From assembly GCF_000143415.4 (NCBI RefSeq), contig NW_003314265.1, positions 980,815 through 1,044,814 of the forward strand: 64,000 nucleotides of DNA, read 5' to 3'. Made by a program: the position numbers and the translations under genes. Below are positions 21,847-30,956 of this stretch, piece by piece. Every line of letters starts with the position of its first letter. Position 1 is the stretch's first letter. The notes under the pieces are model-generated. The model did not search any database and was not told where the DNA came from. It saw only the letters and a program-made list of their open reading frames with translations. Source of the stretch: Selaginella moellendorffii. Its lineage: Eukaryota; Streptophyta; Lycopodiopsida; Selaginellales; Selaginellaceae.

Positions 21847-23205
21847 CAAGGATGAGGATTCCGATGGCGCGAGTCCGGTGAGCAATCTAGTTGAATTGGA
21901 GGGTGAGCCGGAGCAAACCTCAAGTGCTAAATACGTTCCTCCTCACCAGCGAAAGCGAGATCCTTCCGAGGATGAAGTTCGCGTCAAAAGAAGAATCAAA
22001 GGTACGTTCTCATGGGAGAGGCCGTTTTTTTCCTCCCTCTCTTTGCTTAGTTCCTTGCTTCAACTAACATAGGAGATTGCCGAGTTCTTCCAGGTAAAAC
22101 GCACTTGAAAGCCCTGTTGTTTCTACGTGGGGTGATTTTATAGCAGGAGCTTCATGACCGAGACGATCACTGATCATGTCTTGAAGTCTTGCTCCAGTGG
22201 TCCCCGTGGTAACGAGCAGTGAGCACAGTAATGCTTCTCTCACGCTGCTCTCTGTCCTCACATATTATAGTTTCATGGATAAATTTACGAAGCAGTCTTT
22301 GCAGCGAGCATCTCTGGCATCGCTTGTCTCGTCGGGATGGATTTCGGTGCTAATTTTATGGCGGGGCTTTGAGGTGAAACTCCTGGAGGCGTTTTTCAAA
22401 TGGGACGACGCGCTGATTTTTCGGTTCTTATGTTTACGTTTTACTGCAGAGACAATATGAAAAGGTCTAGCTGTTCGCAACCTTACGCTTCTTGATTCTT
22501 CGCTCTACAGCTTGGGATTGATTACAAGGTGCGCTTGTGGTCTTTCTTTTTCGGTTTAACACATTTGTTCTTGAATGAAACAGCGAGCTGGTATACTTTT
22601 GCACCTCCTCTGCAAACGATTCCAGGAAATAGATGCCCATCGATGAAAGAGTTCATTCTTGCTGTTCAAGAACGCACGTCGGATTTATTCCACGACCGTG
22701 GGTGGCAAACCGAGCTCGAACCGGTGGCATGCAGCATGGAGCTGAAATGCCGAAACGAGTAAGCAATTGTCAAAACGTTTTTTTAATTTTATTTTTGTTT
22801 GTACACACGCACGGAACTCCTGTAGGTGGACTTTATACTCGAGGGGATTTTTCGAAGTTTAAAACAATGCTCGTCATCCAAGGATGAAGAAGTGGCTTCA
22901 AAAGGTGTGTGTGTATCACATTCGCTTTACTTGCATTTTAGTAGCTTTGTTACTAGCTAAAAGTCGAGGACATACAACTGCGTTCCATACCCTGGAAGAA
23001 GCTACTCGGTCCTCAAAAGAAAGGTCAGTGGTGGCTCGGGACAGTCTCGAATGAAGCAGACGACGCCGAAGTTCCACAAGTGGTGGATCTGATTGACTCT
23101 GAGATATTTGAAGCTGAGAAAGTGCACAAGCTAGCAGCTGCCCAAAGAATGAACACAGGCGCAAGACGAGCTATTTCTCTTTCGTTATGAGCAGCGAAAA
23201 CTAGA
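21846..23205 (+). pseudogene. NOM1/SGD1-like MIF4G protein, decayed fragment
   Basis: Translated pieces in order match the middle of nucleolar MIF4G proteins: SSAKYVPPHQRKRDPSEDE, EIAEFFQ, TETITDHVLKSCSSGPRGNE, GIACLVGMDFGANFMAG, LAVRNLTLLDSSLYSLGL, SMKEFILAVQERTSDL, and VEDIQLRSIPWKKLLGPQKK with KLAAAQRMNTGARRAI. The pieces sit in shifted frames, with stops (for example after GNEQ and MAGL) and no start or MA3 domain. Intron-like spacers remain. The parent family works in 18S rRNA processing. It follows the HSP33 fragments without a gap. Confidence 0.8.
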
Positions 23206-23421
23206 TTGATGCATTACTGAGGCTCACCGTGACGGTATCTCTCTCGATTCGTCAATTTACGAAGGTTGTTTGGTTTTTCTTTCTACCAGGACCGACAAAT
23301 CATGAGAGTCATCCTCGAATGGGTATCTGTACAAGATTTAATTAATTGGACTATCGTATTAAGGATTTTGTTCAAAGATAATAGCATGTGTATTCTAAAA
23401 ACAAGGAAATAAGATTCAATA

Positions 23422-25656
23422 TCACCAGAAGCCTCCACACGAGCAACTTCCATCCACGAACCTGTGGAAACGAACAGCATCCCTGCAAACGATGGTCCTC
23501 CCCTCGAGCCTGGAGATCAAAGCAGTAGCCTCATGACAGTCATCACACACCCGCAGGTTCTTGACAATGCGAATGGCCGTCCCTGGAGCTGAGTTGACGA
23601 GAGCACAGGCTATGGCCAGCTTCTCGCTGTGCCCGCAAAGAGCCCACTCCTTCTCCTCGTCGGGCACGTTTGCTAGAACGCTCGAGAGGCGGGGAACATA
23701 ACCGGCCTGGAGCTTCATCCTGGACAAGAGATGATCGAGCTTGAAGTGGATCTCTTCGCCCTGTGGATGGTGCTTGGCGTCCCCGGCCGAGAACTTGTGT
23801 ACTCTTCCAGTGGAGCTGTCAGTCCAGGAGCTCAATCCGGGCTCCCTCTTCCAGGCCCCGGCTTTGATCCTCAAAGCTCGGACTCTGGCGGCCTCGTCCC
23901 AGTTGCCGACGCTTGCGTAGATGCTCGACATGAGAATGTAGGCTGAGGAGTTTGTATCGTCCAGCTTCACGAGGGCCTCGAAGGCCATGCGTCCAACTCC
24001 GACGTTCTTCCACTTTCGAGCGGAGCTCAGCAGTGTTGTCCAGGTGACTTCGTTGGGAGGAAAAGGCATGGATCGCAGCAACGCCACAGCACTGTCGAGA
24101 TGGTTCGCTCGTCCGAGGAGATCGATCATGCAGGTGTAGTGCTGAACAGTCGGCGATCGTAGAGACGAGAAGTATCTCTTGCCTTGCTCGACGAGACCCG
24201 CGTGGTTGCAAGCCGTGAGGATCGACAGGAGCATGATCTCGTCCGGCTGCAAGTGTCTCTCCTCCCTCTCCATCCTCTCGAGGAGCTCAAACACGCTTCT
24301 TGTGTCGCCCTGGCTGCTGTATCCCGTCACGAGTGAGCTCCACGATACCAGATCCTTTCGCCGGATTAGCTCAAACACCTCCCGAGCGTCCTCCATGCAG
24401 CCACACTTCCCGTAGAAATCGACCAGCGCATTCGCGACGACGAGATTGGTTTCCAGTCCAGCACCCCTGACTTGAGCCTCGATCTCTCTTCCACTCTCCA
24501 GCGCCGCCAGGCTTCCACAGGCTTGCAGCGCAGCCACAAAGGTGACGGCATCTGGAACGCAGCCGTGCTCCTTCATCCGGGAGAAGAACCCGAGAGCCAG
24601 CTCGCCATCGCCACCTTGAGCGTAGCCGGATATCATCGCAGTCCACGAAACCACGTCGTGCTGCTTCATTCCATCGAAGACCTCTCGAGCTTCCACCAGG
24701 CTGCCACACTTGGCGTACATGTCCACCAGCGCAGTCGCCAAGACCGTGTCTTTCCAATCCATTCCATGAGCTCGAGTGATCTGCAGGTGGAGAGCTCGTC
24801 CCCGTTCCAGGCACTCGAGCTTGACAAATCTTCCACCCAGCAGCCTGGCTTCCTCCTTCTCAGCTAGAACAGCGCAGGCCTTGAGCGCAGCGAGAACCGT
24901 GACACGATCCGGGAGAAAGCCCCGAGCTTGCATGAGCTCGAAAAACTCCAGAGCCAACTTTGCGTTGCCGGCGTGAGCGTATCCCAGGATGATCGCTGTC
25001 CAGGAAACCACGTCGTGTCTCTTCATGCTGTCAAACACGCCGCGAGCTTCCACCATACTGCCGCATCTAGCATACATATGGACCAAGTTGCTGGCGAGAA
25101 AGAGCTCCAGCTCGTTCTCCTCTTTCTTTTTCTCGATCCGATGGAGAGCGACCGAGTGGATCGATCTCACTTTGTCTAAGCATTCGTGCTGTGCTCGCTC
25201 CGCCAGCTTCGAGCAGGCCTTCAGAGCGGCGAGAAGCGTGACCGAGTTTGGCTTGCAAGTGGCCTCGTTCTGCATCCGCGAGAAGAGCTTTAGAGCGGTG
25301 CTGGAGTCTCCGGCTTGGGCGTAGCCAAGGATGATGGAGTTCCAGGACACCACGTCGCGGTACTCCATGCTCTCGAAGACTTGACGAGCATCCGGCAGGC
25401 TCCCACACTTGCAATACATGTCGCTCAAGACGTTCCTCACGAAGATGTTGGAGTAGTCGCCGGTGACGAGGGCGTCCCTGTGAATTCTTCTGCCGGTTTC
25501 TATGTCCCTGCTGTTCTTGCATTGCTTGAGAGCTTCCAGCACCACCCCGATGCTCGGTCTCACACCCCGCTGCTTGAGTTCTTCGTAGGCAGCGATGGAA
25601 TTCTCCCTGGAGCTTGAGTTGGTGTTGCTGTGCTGGATCCTGGGCTGCATCGTCAT
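23422..25656 (-). CDS. PLS-class PPR protein with DYW deaminase domain
   Basis: Intronless, 744 aa. After a short leader come repeats with SDMYCKCG, WNSIILGYAQAG, VHMYARCG, VDMYAKCG and VDFYGKCG, then E and E+ motifs and a full DYW cytidine deaminase domain (about residues 650-744): GHSEKLAIA (zinc-binding HxE), VCDDCHEA (CxxC) and the terminus SCSCGGFW. It should edit C to U in a plastid or mitochondrial transcript. The last three residues are GFW in place of DYW; other active-site residues are present. Two long insertions around 195-205 and 290-300 make some repeats longer than normal. Confidence 0.92.
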   Translation of the reverse strand: MTMQPRIQHSNTNSSSRENSIAAYEELKQRGVRPSIGVVLEALKQCKNSRDIETGRRIHRDALVTGDYSNIFVRNVLSDMYCKCGSLPDARQVFESMEYRDVVSWNSIILGYAQAGDSSTALKLFSRMQNEATCKPNSVTLLAALKACSKLAERAQHECLDKVRSIHSVALHRIEKKKEENELELFLASNLVHMYARCGSMVEARGVFDSMKRHDVVSWTAIILGYAHAGNAKLALEFFELMQARGFLPDRVTVLAALKACAVLAEKEEARLLGGRFVKLECLERGRALHLQITRAHGMDWKDTVLATALVDMYAKCGSLVEAREVFDGMKQHDVVSWTAMISGYAQGGDGELALGFFSRMKEHGCVPDAVTFVAALQACGSLAALESGREIEAQVRGAGLETNLVVANALVDFYGKCGCMEDAREVFELIRRKDLVSWSSLVTGYSSQGDTRSVFELLERMEREERHLQPDEIMLLSILTACNHAGLVEQGKRYFSSLRSPTVQHYTCMIDLLGRANHLDSAVALLRSMPFPPNEVTWTTLLSSARKWKNVGVGRMAFEALVKLDDTNSSAYILMSSIYASVGNWDEAARVRALRIKAGAWKREPGLSSWTDSSTGRVHKFSAGDAKHHPQGEEIHFKLDHLLSRMKLQAGYVPRLSSVLANVPDEEKEWALCGHSEKLAIACALVNSAPGTAIRIVKNLRVCDDCHEATALISRLEGRTIVCRDAVRFHRFVDGSCSCGGFW

Positions 25657-25930
25657 TGTTGTTGCTCCTCTTCCAGCTTAGATGGAATTTTTCCTGAAAA
25701 GAAAATGAGGAAGCAATCTTGACGTTATTGGTTTTTTCTACCTTGGGGGTGAGTTTGTGAGCTACCGCCTTCGTCCACTTCCATTCCATCAAGAACGAAC
25801 AAGTTCATCCTCGAATGCCAATGCCTGCAAAATCTGCAATAGAGGTGTGACACCCAAAATCTAGAGACGAATTACCTGAAAATCTCTTCATCGCCCACTA
25901 GAAGCACGACAAGTTCCATGGCCATTCCGC

Positions 25931-25938
25931 AAAAAAAA
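25931..25938 (-). terminator. Pol III terminator of the tRNA-Cys gene
   Basis: A run of eight T on the minus strand begins 12 bases after the tRNA 3' end, a normal RNA polymerase III stop. Confidence 0.7.
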
Positions 25939-25950
25939 TCTTTTCACTCC

Positions 25951-26022
25951 AGGAGGCAACCAGGATCGAACTAGTGACCTATCGGACTGCAGCCGATTGC
26001 TCTACCACTGACCTATACCTCC
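25951..26022 (-). tRNA. tRNA-Cys (anticodon GCA)
   Basis: The minus strand folds into a cloverleaf: 7-bp acceptor stem (GGAGGTA with TGCCTCC, one G-T pair), D arm around AGTGGTA, 5-bp anticodon stem (ATCGG/CCGAT) with loop CTGCAGT giving GCA, variable loop AGGTC, T arm ACTAG-TTCGATC-CTGGT, and T at position 73, an identity base for Cys. The D stem (GGTC with GAGC) has one G-G mismatch, so reduced function or a tRNA-derived copy is possible. An oligo-T stop follows. It lies between a PPR gene and cpSRP54. Confidence 0.8.
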
Positions 26023-26107
26023 ATCATACAAAGTAATTCTGGTTAATAGTGATAAGACTCTACAAAGTAATGCTTCCAGTTCTTACTTTGTCCTAGTTGA
26101 GTGTTGA

Positions 26108-28521
26108 CTAGTTTTTCGATCCAAATCCCTTGGGAGCCGACTGCTTATTTCCAATGGCAGACAATTGCTTCTGGAGCTCGGATTTGCCTTTCTTCCTTCT
26201 TGCTGTGCCGGGTGGAAGCTACAATCCAAGCCATGTGTTAGAGCTCATAGTAAAGATATGGATGCCATGTCCTTCTTACCTTCGCTCCTTTGCTTAGCTC
26301 CTCGAGGTCTTCCAGTCCTGGCATCTTTCCGTCCTGCATTTTTGCTGCCAAGTTCTTCATTTGAGCACGCATTTGGTATAGTTGAGATATAAGCTGGCCA
26401 ACCTGCGAAAATCGCGACACTGTACAGATATCTGCTGAAAACTAGATTTTCAGTTTACCTGTGCTTCCGTTCTACCAGATTCCGTGGCAACTCTTTTTCT
26501 TCTAACGGGCGACTTGGCAAGAAGCTCTGGATCTTCTCTTTCCTCTGCAGAAACAATGACTGAGAACGAGAGAACAGCAGGCATGGTCTTACCAGGAGTC
26601 ATGGCGTTTATCATTGCTTCTGCTATACTCAAGCTCCTTTCAGCTTCACGGATTTGCTGTGGAGTGACCTGTTTAACCCAAACGTTAGACAGCAGAAAAT
26701 GGTGAGAAATAGTTGGTGTCCACCTTGTTCATCCCAGGTATGAGTTTCAAAACTCCCCCCATTGATCCCATACGGGCTAGTGCGTTCAGCTGTTTCAAGT
26801 AGTCATTGAAATCGTATTTGGCTTCCATAATCTTCTTTTGCATATCTTCGGCATCTTCTTTCACCATCTGATCAAAACAAAAAACCGTTAGAAAAAATCA
26901 CTGTAAAACTGATCTCTCGTACCGATTCTTGGGCCTTCTCTACAAACGACAGTACATCTCCCATGCCCAGAATTCGACTAGCCATACGATCGGGATAAAA
27001 GAGCTCCAGAGCGTTCATACCCTCACCTTCTCCAACGAATTTGATGGGCTTTCCAGAAACCTGGTTACCAATGCAAGTTATCAACCAGATAGCTCACTTG
27101 TTTATAAACGTTAAGCTTACCTCTCGCACGCTTAACGCGGCTCCACCCCTCGAATCCCCATCGACCTTTGTCATTATAGCTCCAGTGATTCCCACTTCCA
27201 AATTGAAAGCAGATACCAGAGCTGGAAAACGGCAAGAAATAACTCAGGATTTGCATGAGCTTACTGAACTGAAGATACTCACCAGCAGCCTCCTGGCCCG
27301 TCATGGCATCGACAACCAGTAGCACCTCGTTTGGATTAAGGACTTTTTTCATTTGCTTTAGTTCGTCCATCATTGTGGCATCAACCTGGCAGACGATGTA
27401 AACTGTGAGACACGAGATTTTGAAAAACAGACAATACCTGAAGGCGTCCAGCAGTATCCACAATAAGAACGTCTGTTCCTTTCTCCTTTGCTTCTTTCAG
27501 ACCTCTTTTCGCAATCTCTACAGGACTTAGCTCAGTCCCTGCCTCGAACACAGGAACCTCAACCTGTTCCCACAGAAGTAAGACTTCCATTTCAGACTAC
27601 TATAGAATAATCACCTGTTTTCCTAGAGTGATCAGTTGCTCAATTGCAGCAGGCCTGTAAATGTCTGTAGCCACAAGCATGCAGCTCTTTCCCTGAAGAA
27701 AAAATCTTATCTACAAACCAGACGCAGACATTGCGTAGTACCTTTTTCTTCATGTAAAGCGCCAGTTTCCCGCAAGCGGTGGTTTTTCCCACACCTTGAA
27801 GCCCAGCCATAAGAATCACGGTGGGAGGCGTTCCAGAAAACTCAATGTGTGCCGCTTGGCCACCCATGAGAGATATGAGCTCGTCATACACAACCTGCAT
27901 CCTGGAACTTCTTCAAGTAGGAAAACTAATTGGAATCAAAGTGAGCCACATACCTTGACAAGCTGCTGGTCCGGCCTCACTCCACGTATAACGCCTGTGC
28001 CAACAGCTTTCTCCGCGATAGAGCCCACGAGTTTTCGAACCACTGGCAAGCTCACCTAGCAAAAGAAAGAAGCAAGAATGCCTAAAGTTTCCTTGAGCTA
28101 CTTACATCTGCTTCGAGCAGGGCTCGACGGATATCCTGCAATGGCTCTTTCATATTCTCGCTGGTTAGCGTTTCTATAAGACGAACACACAGTGTCAGAA
28201 TAAGGAAGAGCGTTTTCCTCTATCATATCACCTTCTCCTTGGAGCTTTGTCCATACTTTCTCCAAGCTCGTCGAGAGCTGATCAAAAACGGCCGCACGAA
28301 TCGCCAATCCCCCACGCCCGCAGCTCTTCTTGATCGAAATCCACCTCCTGGGCGCCGCCGAGAGCCTCAGGAATTGCGGCTGGGAAGAGGAACCCCATGA
28401 CGAAGATTTTCATACACTCGTGCCGACACCTTACCGATACAAACTCCGCATTTGCCGCGCCGAGCTTAGATCCACACGCGAAACAGCGCCATTGAGATGC
28501 CGCCAGCGCCGGGGCCGTCAT
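26108..28521 (-). CDS. cpSRP54: Chloroplast signal recognition particle GTPase, cpSRP54
   Basis: Fifteen exons in phase, 547 aa: 28435..28521, 28232..28379, 28106..28173, 27954..28055, 27742..27894, 27615..27692, 27438..27563, 27283..27385, 27121..27221, 26923..27060, 26724..26867, 26593..26668, 26459..26544, 26280..26402, 26108..26218. A Ser/Arg-rich transit peptide precedes [18 protein letters not shown] (N domain). The G domain shows GLQGVGKTT (P loop), DTAGRLQ and TKVDGD (TKLD in most). The M domain has [15 protein letters not shown]. The tail carries ARRKK, matching the cpSRP43-binding ARRKR motif. It delivers light-harvesting and nascent proteins to the thylakoid with FtsY. Length matches the family. 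Confidence 0.95.
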
Positions 28522-28721
28522 CGAGCAAGAAAGAGCCCTAGCTCCAAATGTTCCATTATCCGCAATTTGAATGGTAGTGACGTGACAGCCACGTACTTGC
28601 CCCGTCACTAAAATGCCACGTGTTATACGCCACGTCAAATGCAAAGTCAAGAAAGTCAAATAAGGTCAACGTATCAGGCCATACATAAACGTTAGTCTCC
28701 ACACCCGAGATTCTTGCCATT

Positions 28722-30947
28722 CTACCAGTAATCCCCGCACGAGCAAACTCCATTCTCAAAGTGGTGGTGGCGCCTTCCATCTCTCACGCTGATACGCCGG
28801 TGGACGAGCTTGGACACAAACTTGGTGGCGATATGGCAGTCGGAGCACATCCTCAAGTTCTTGGTGATCCGGAGCGGCGTTCCAGCGGGCGTGGAGACGA
28901 TCCCCAGTCCCAGCGCCAGCATCTCGCTATGGTATGGCACCGCGTTCTCCTTCCCACCCTCCTCCACATCCCGCAAGCGCACCGCAGTAGCATCCGGGAC
29001 GTAGCCAGCGCCTTGCATCTCCCTGCCTAGCTTCTCCAAGGCCGCGAAGATCTCCCCGACCAAGTGGTGAGGCAGCACATCGCTGGCCGCTACAAACTCG
29101 TGCACCCTGTCCCCGATCTCGATCGAGCTCCTCCCCAGTAGCCTTTGCACCCCCCGGCCATCCATCCTCCTCCTCGTCTCCTCAGCGGCCTCCCAGCTCC
29201 CAGCGGCGCAGAAGACGCTCGAGAGAAGGACGTAAGGCGTCGCGTTCTTGGGCTCCAGCTGGAAGATCTTCTCTGCGGCACGGGCGGCTCGAGCGGTATC
29301 GTTGTGCGCCTTGCAAGCGGTGAGAAGCATCATCCACGCCAGGCTCGACTCGAACTTCATAGTGTTTATCAGCTGCTCCGCCGCCTCCAGCTTCCCTGCT
29401 CGTCCCAGGATATCAACCATGCAGCCGCAGTGCTCCACCGCTGGAGCAATGCCGAAGTCTTGGGTCATCAGCTTGTAGTAGTAGAGTCCCTTGCTCATCT
29501 GCCCGGCGTAGTTACACGAGACAAGGATGGCCACGAACACTATCCCGTCGGGTTTCATGCCTTGAAGCTCCATCCCGTGCAAGAGCTTGAGTGACCGGCT
29601 TCCATGCCCGTTCTGAGCATAGGCCATTGCTATCGACGTCCAAGTGAGCAAGTTCTTCTTCTTCATCCCCAGAAACACGGCCTCGGCCTCTTCCAGCCTG
29701 CCGCACTTCCCATACAAGTTGACGAGAGCGGTCGCAACGGGGACGTCTTTGTCCAGGCCCAGGCACCGGACTCGCTCGTGGAGCTGCGTTCCTCGTCGGA
29801 GAGCTCCAACCCCGGCACAGGCATCGATGGCGCTCACAAAAGTGACAGAGTTTGGCTGGACACCGTCAACCTCCATCTCGCGGAACAGTGACAGTGCTCT
29901 TGCGGGCGACTCGTTCTGAGAGTAGCCTGCTATCATCGAGCTCCAGGACACAACGTCTCTTTCACGGGAGTTCTCAAAGATGGACCTTGCAGTCTCGACC
30001 CAGCCCCAGTTGCAGTACATCTTCACCAGCGCACTTGTGAGGCAGACGTCGTCACTGTAACCGGCTTGGACGATACGGGCGTGGATCTCTTTGCCATATT
30101 GGAAGGCTTTCAAGCTCGTGACAGCCTCCAGGACATTGACAAAGGTGACGTTGTTGGGACGGACACCTTCCAAGTCCATGAGCATCAAGAGCTGGATCGC
30201 GGACTTGGCTTGCCCGCTCTGAGCGAATGCTGCTATCATGGAGCTCCAGCTGACGATATCCTTGTTATCGATCTGGACGAAAACTCCAAAAGCCTCCTCG
30301 AGTGCTCCACACTTCCCATAGAGATTTATGAGAGCAGTGCCGACTGCAGCGTCCCTGTCCAGGCCGGTGCTCGAGATCGTAGCTGCATGAAGAATCTTGG
30401 CCTCTTCGAGTGCCCCAACGGCCGTGCATGCTCCTAGAACCGTTGTAAACGTATAACCATCTGGTTTGACACCCGCCTGGTTCATCCTCGAAAGAAGCCT
30501 CAAGCTCTCCATGCAATGACCATTCTGGGCATACGCAGCGATGATGATGGTCCAGGAAAACACGTTGGGATCCTGTATACTATCGAAGACGTTTCCCGCT
30601 TGCTCCACATCCCCACACTTCCCGTACATCTCCACCACCAAGTTCATCACCATACGATCCCCTTCGTATCCAGTTTGCATGATGTGGGAGTGAACACGCT
30701 TTCCTTCGTCTAAATTCCGTTCCCTGCCGGACCATTTCAACAGCTCCACGTAAACCCCGGGATCTGTTACTGTAGCGCCGCTGTATAGCTGATTTACTGC
30801 CTCTGCTAGATTTTCCACCAATCCCAATTTGTTGTTTATAGTTGCCTCGATTTCCGAGCTAGCAATCCTGGCAGCCGCTGCTCTGCTTTGTCGGGCGTCA
30901 TTACCTTTGAGCCTTGCCGGCCAAGATGCTAAAACCAGCGTGTCCAT
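28722..30947 (-). CDS. PLS-class PPR protein with canonical DYW domain
   Basis: Intronless, 741 aa. About a dozen P, L and S repeats show VEMYGKCG, WTIIIAAYAQNG, INLYGKCG, WSSMIAAFAQSG and VNLYGKCG, then E/E+ and a DYW deaminase: YHSEMLALGLG (HxE zinc site), MCSDCHIATK (CxxC) and the terminus VCSCGDYW. It is a likely organelle C-to-U editing enzyme. The first 45 residues are basic with several Ala and Arg, as in a targeting sequence. Its 3' end is 201 bp from the cpSRP54 start; its 5' end is 10 bp from the end of the LRR gene on the same strand. Confidence 0.93.
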   Translation of the reverse strand: MDTLVLASWPARLKGNDARQSRAAAARIASSEIEATINNKLGLVENLAEAVNQLYSGATVTDPGVYVELLKWSGRERNLDEGKRVHSHIMQTGYEGDRMVMNLVVEMYGKCGDVEQAGNVFDSIQDPNVFSWTIIIAAYAQNGHCMESLRLLSRMNQAGVKPDGYTFTTVLGACTAVGALEEAKILHAATISSTGLDRDAAVGTALINLYGKCGALEEAFGVFVQIDNKDIVSWSSMIAAFAQSGQAKSAIQLLMLMDLEGVRPNNVTFVNVLEAVTSLKAFQYGKEIHARIVQAGYSDDVCLTSALVKMYCNWGWVETARSIFENSRERDVVSWSSMIAGYSQNESPARALSLFREMEVDGVQPNSVTFVSAIDACAGVGALRRGTQLHERVRCLGLDKDVPVATALVNLYGKCGRLEEAEAVFLGMKKKNLLTWTSIAMAYAQNGHGSRSLKLLHGMELQGMKPDGIVFVAILVSCNYAGQMSKGLYYYKLMTQDFGIAPAVEHCGCMVDILGRAGKLEAAEQLINTMKFESSLAWMMLLTACKAHNDTARAARAAEKIFQLEPKNATPYVLLSSVFCAAGSWEAAEETRRRMDGRGVQRLLGRSSIEIGDRVHEFVAASDVLPHHLVGEIFAALEKLGREMQGAGYVPDATAVRLRDVEEGGKENAVPYHSEMLALGLGIVSTPAGTPLRITKNLRMCSDCHIATKFVSKLVHRRISVRDGRRHHHFENGVCSCGDYW

Positions 30948-30956
30948 ATGCAGAAT

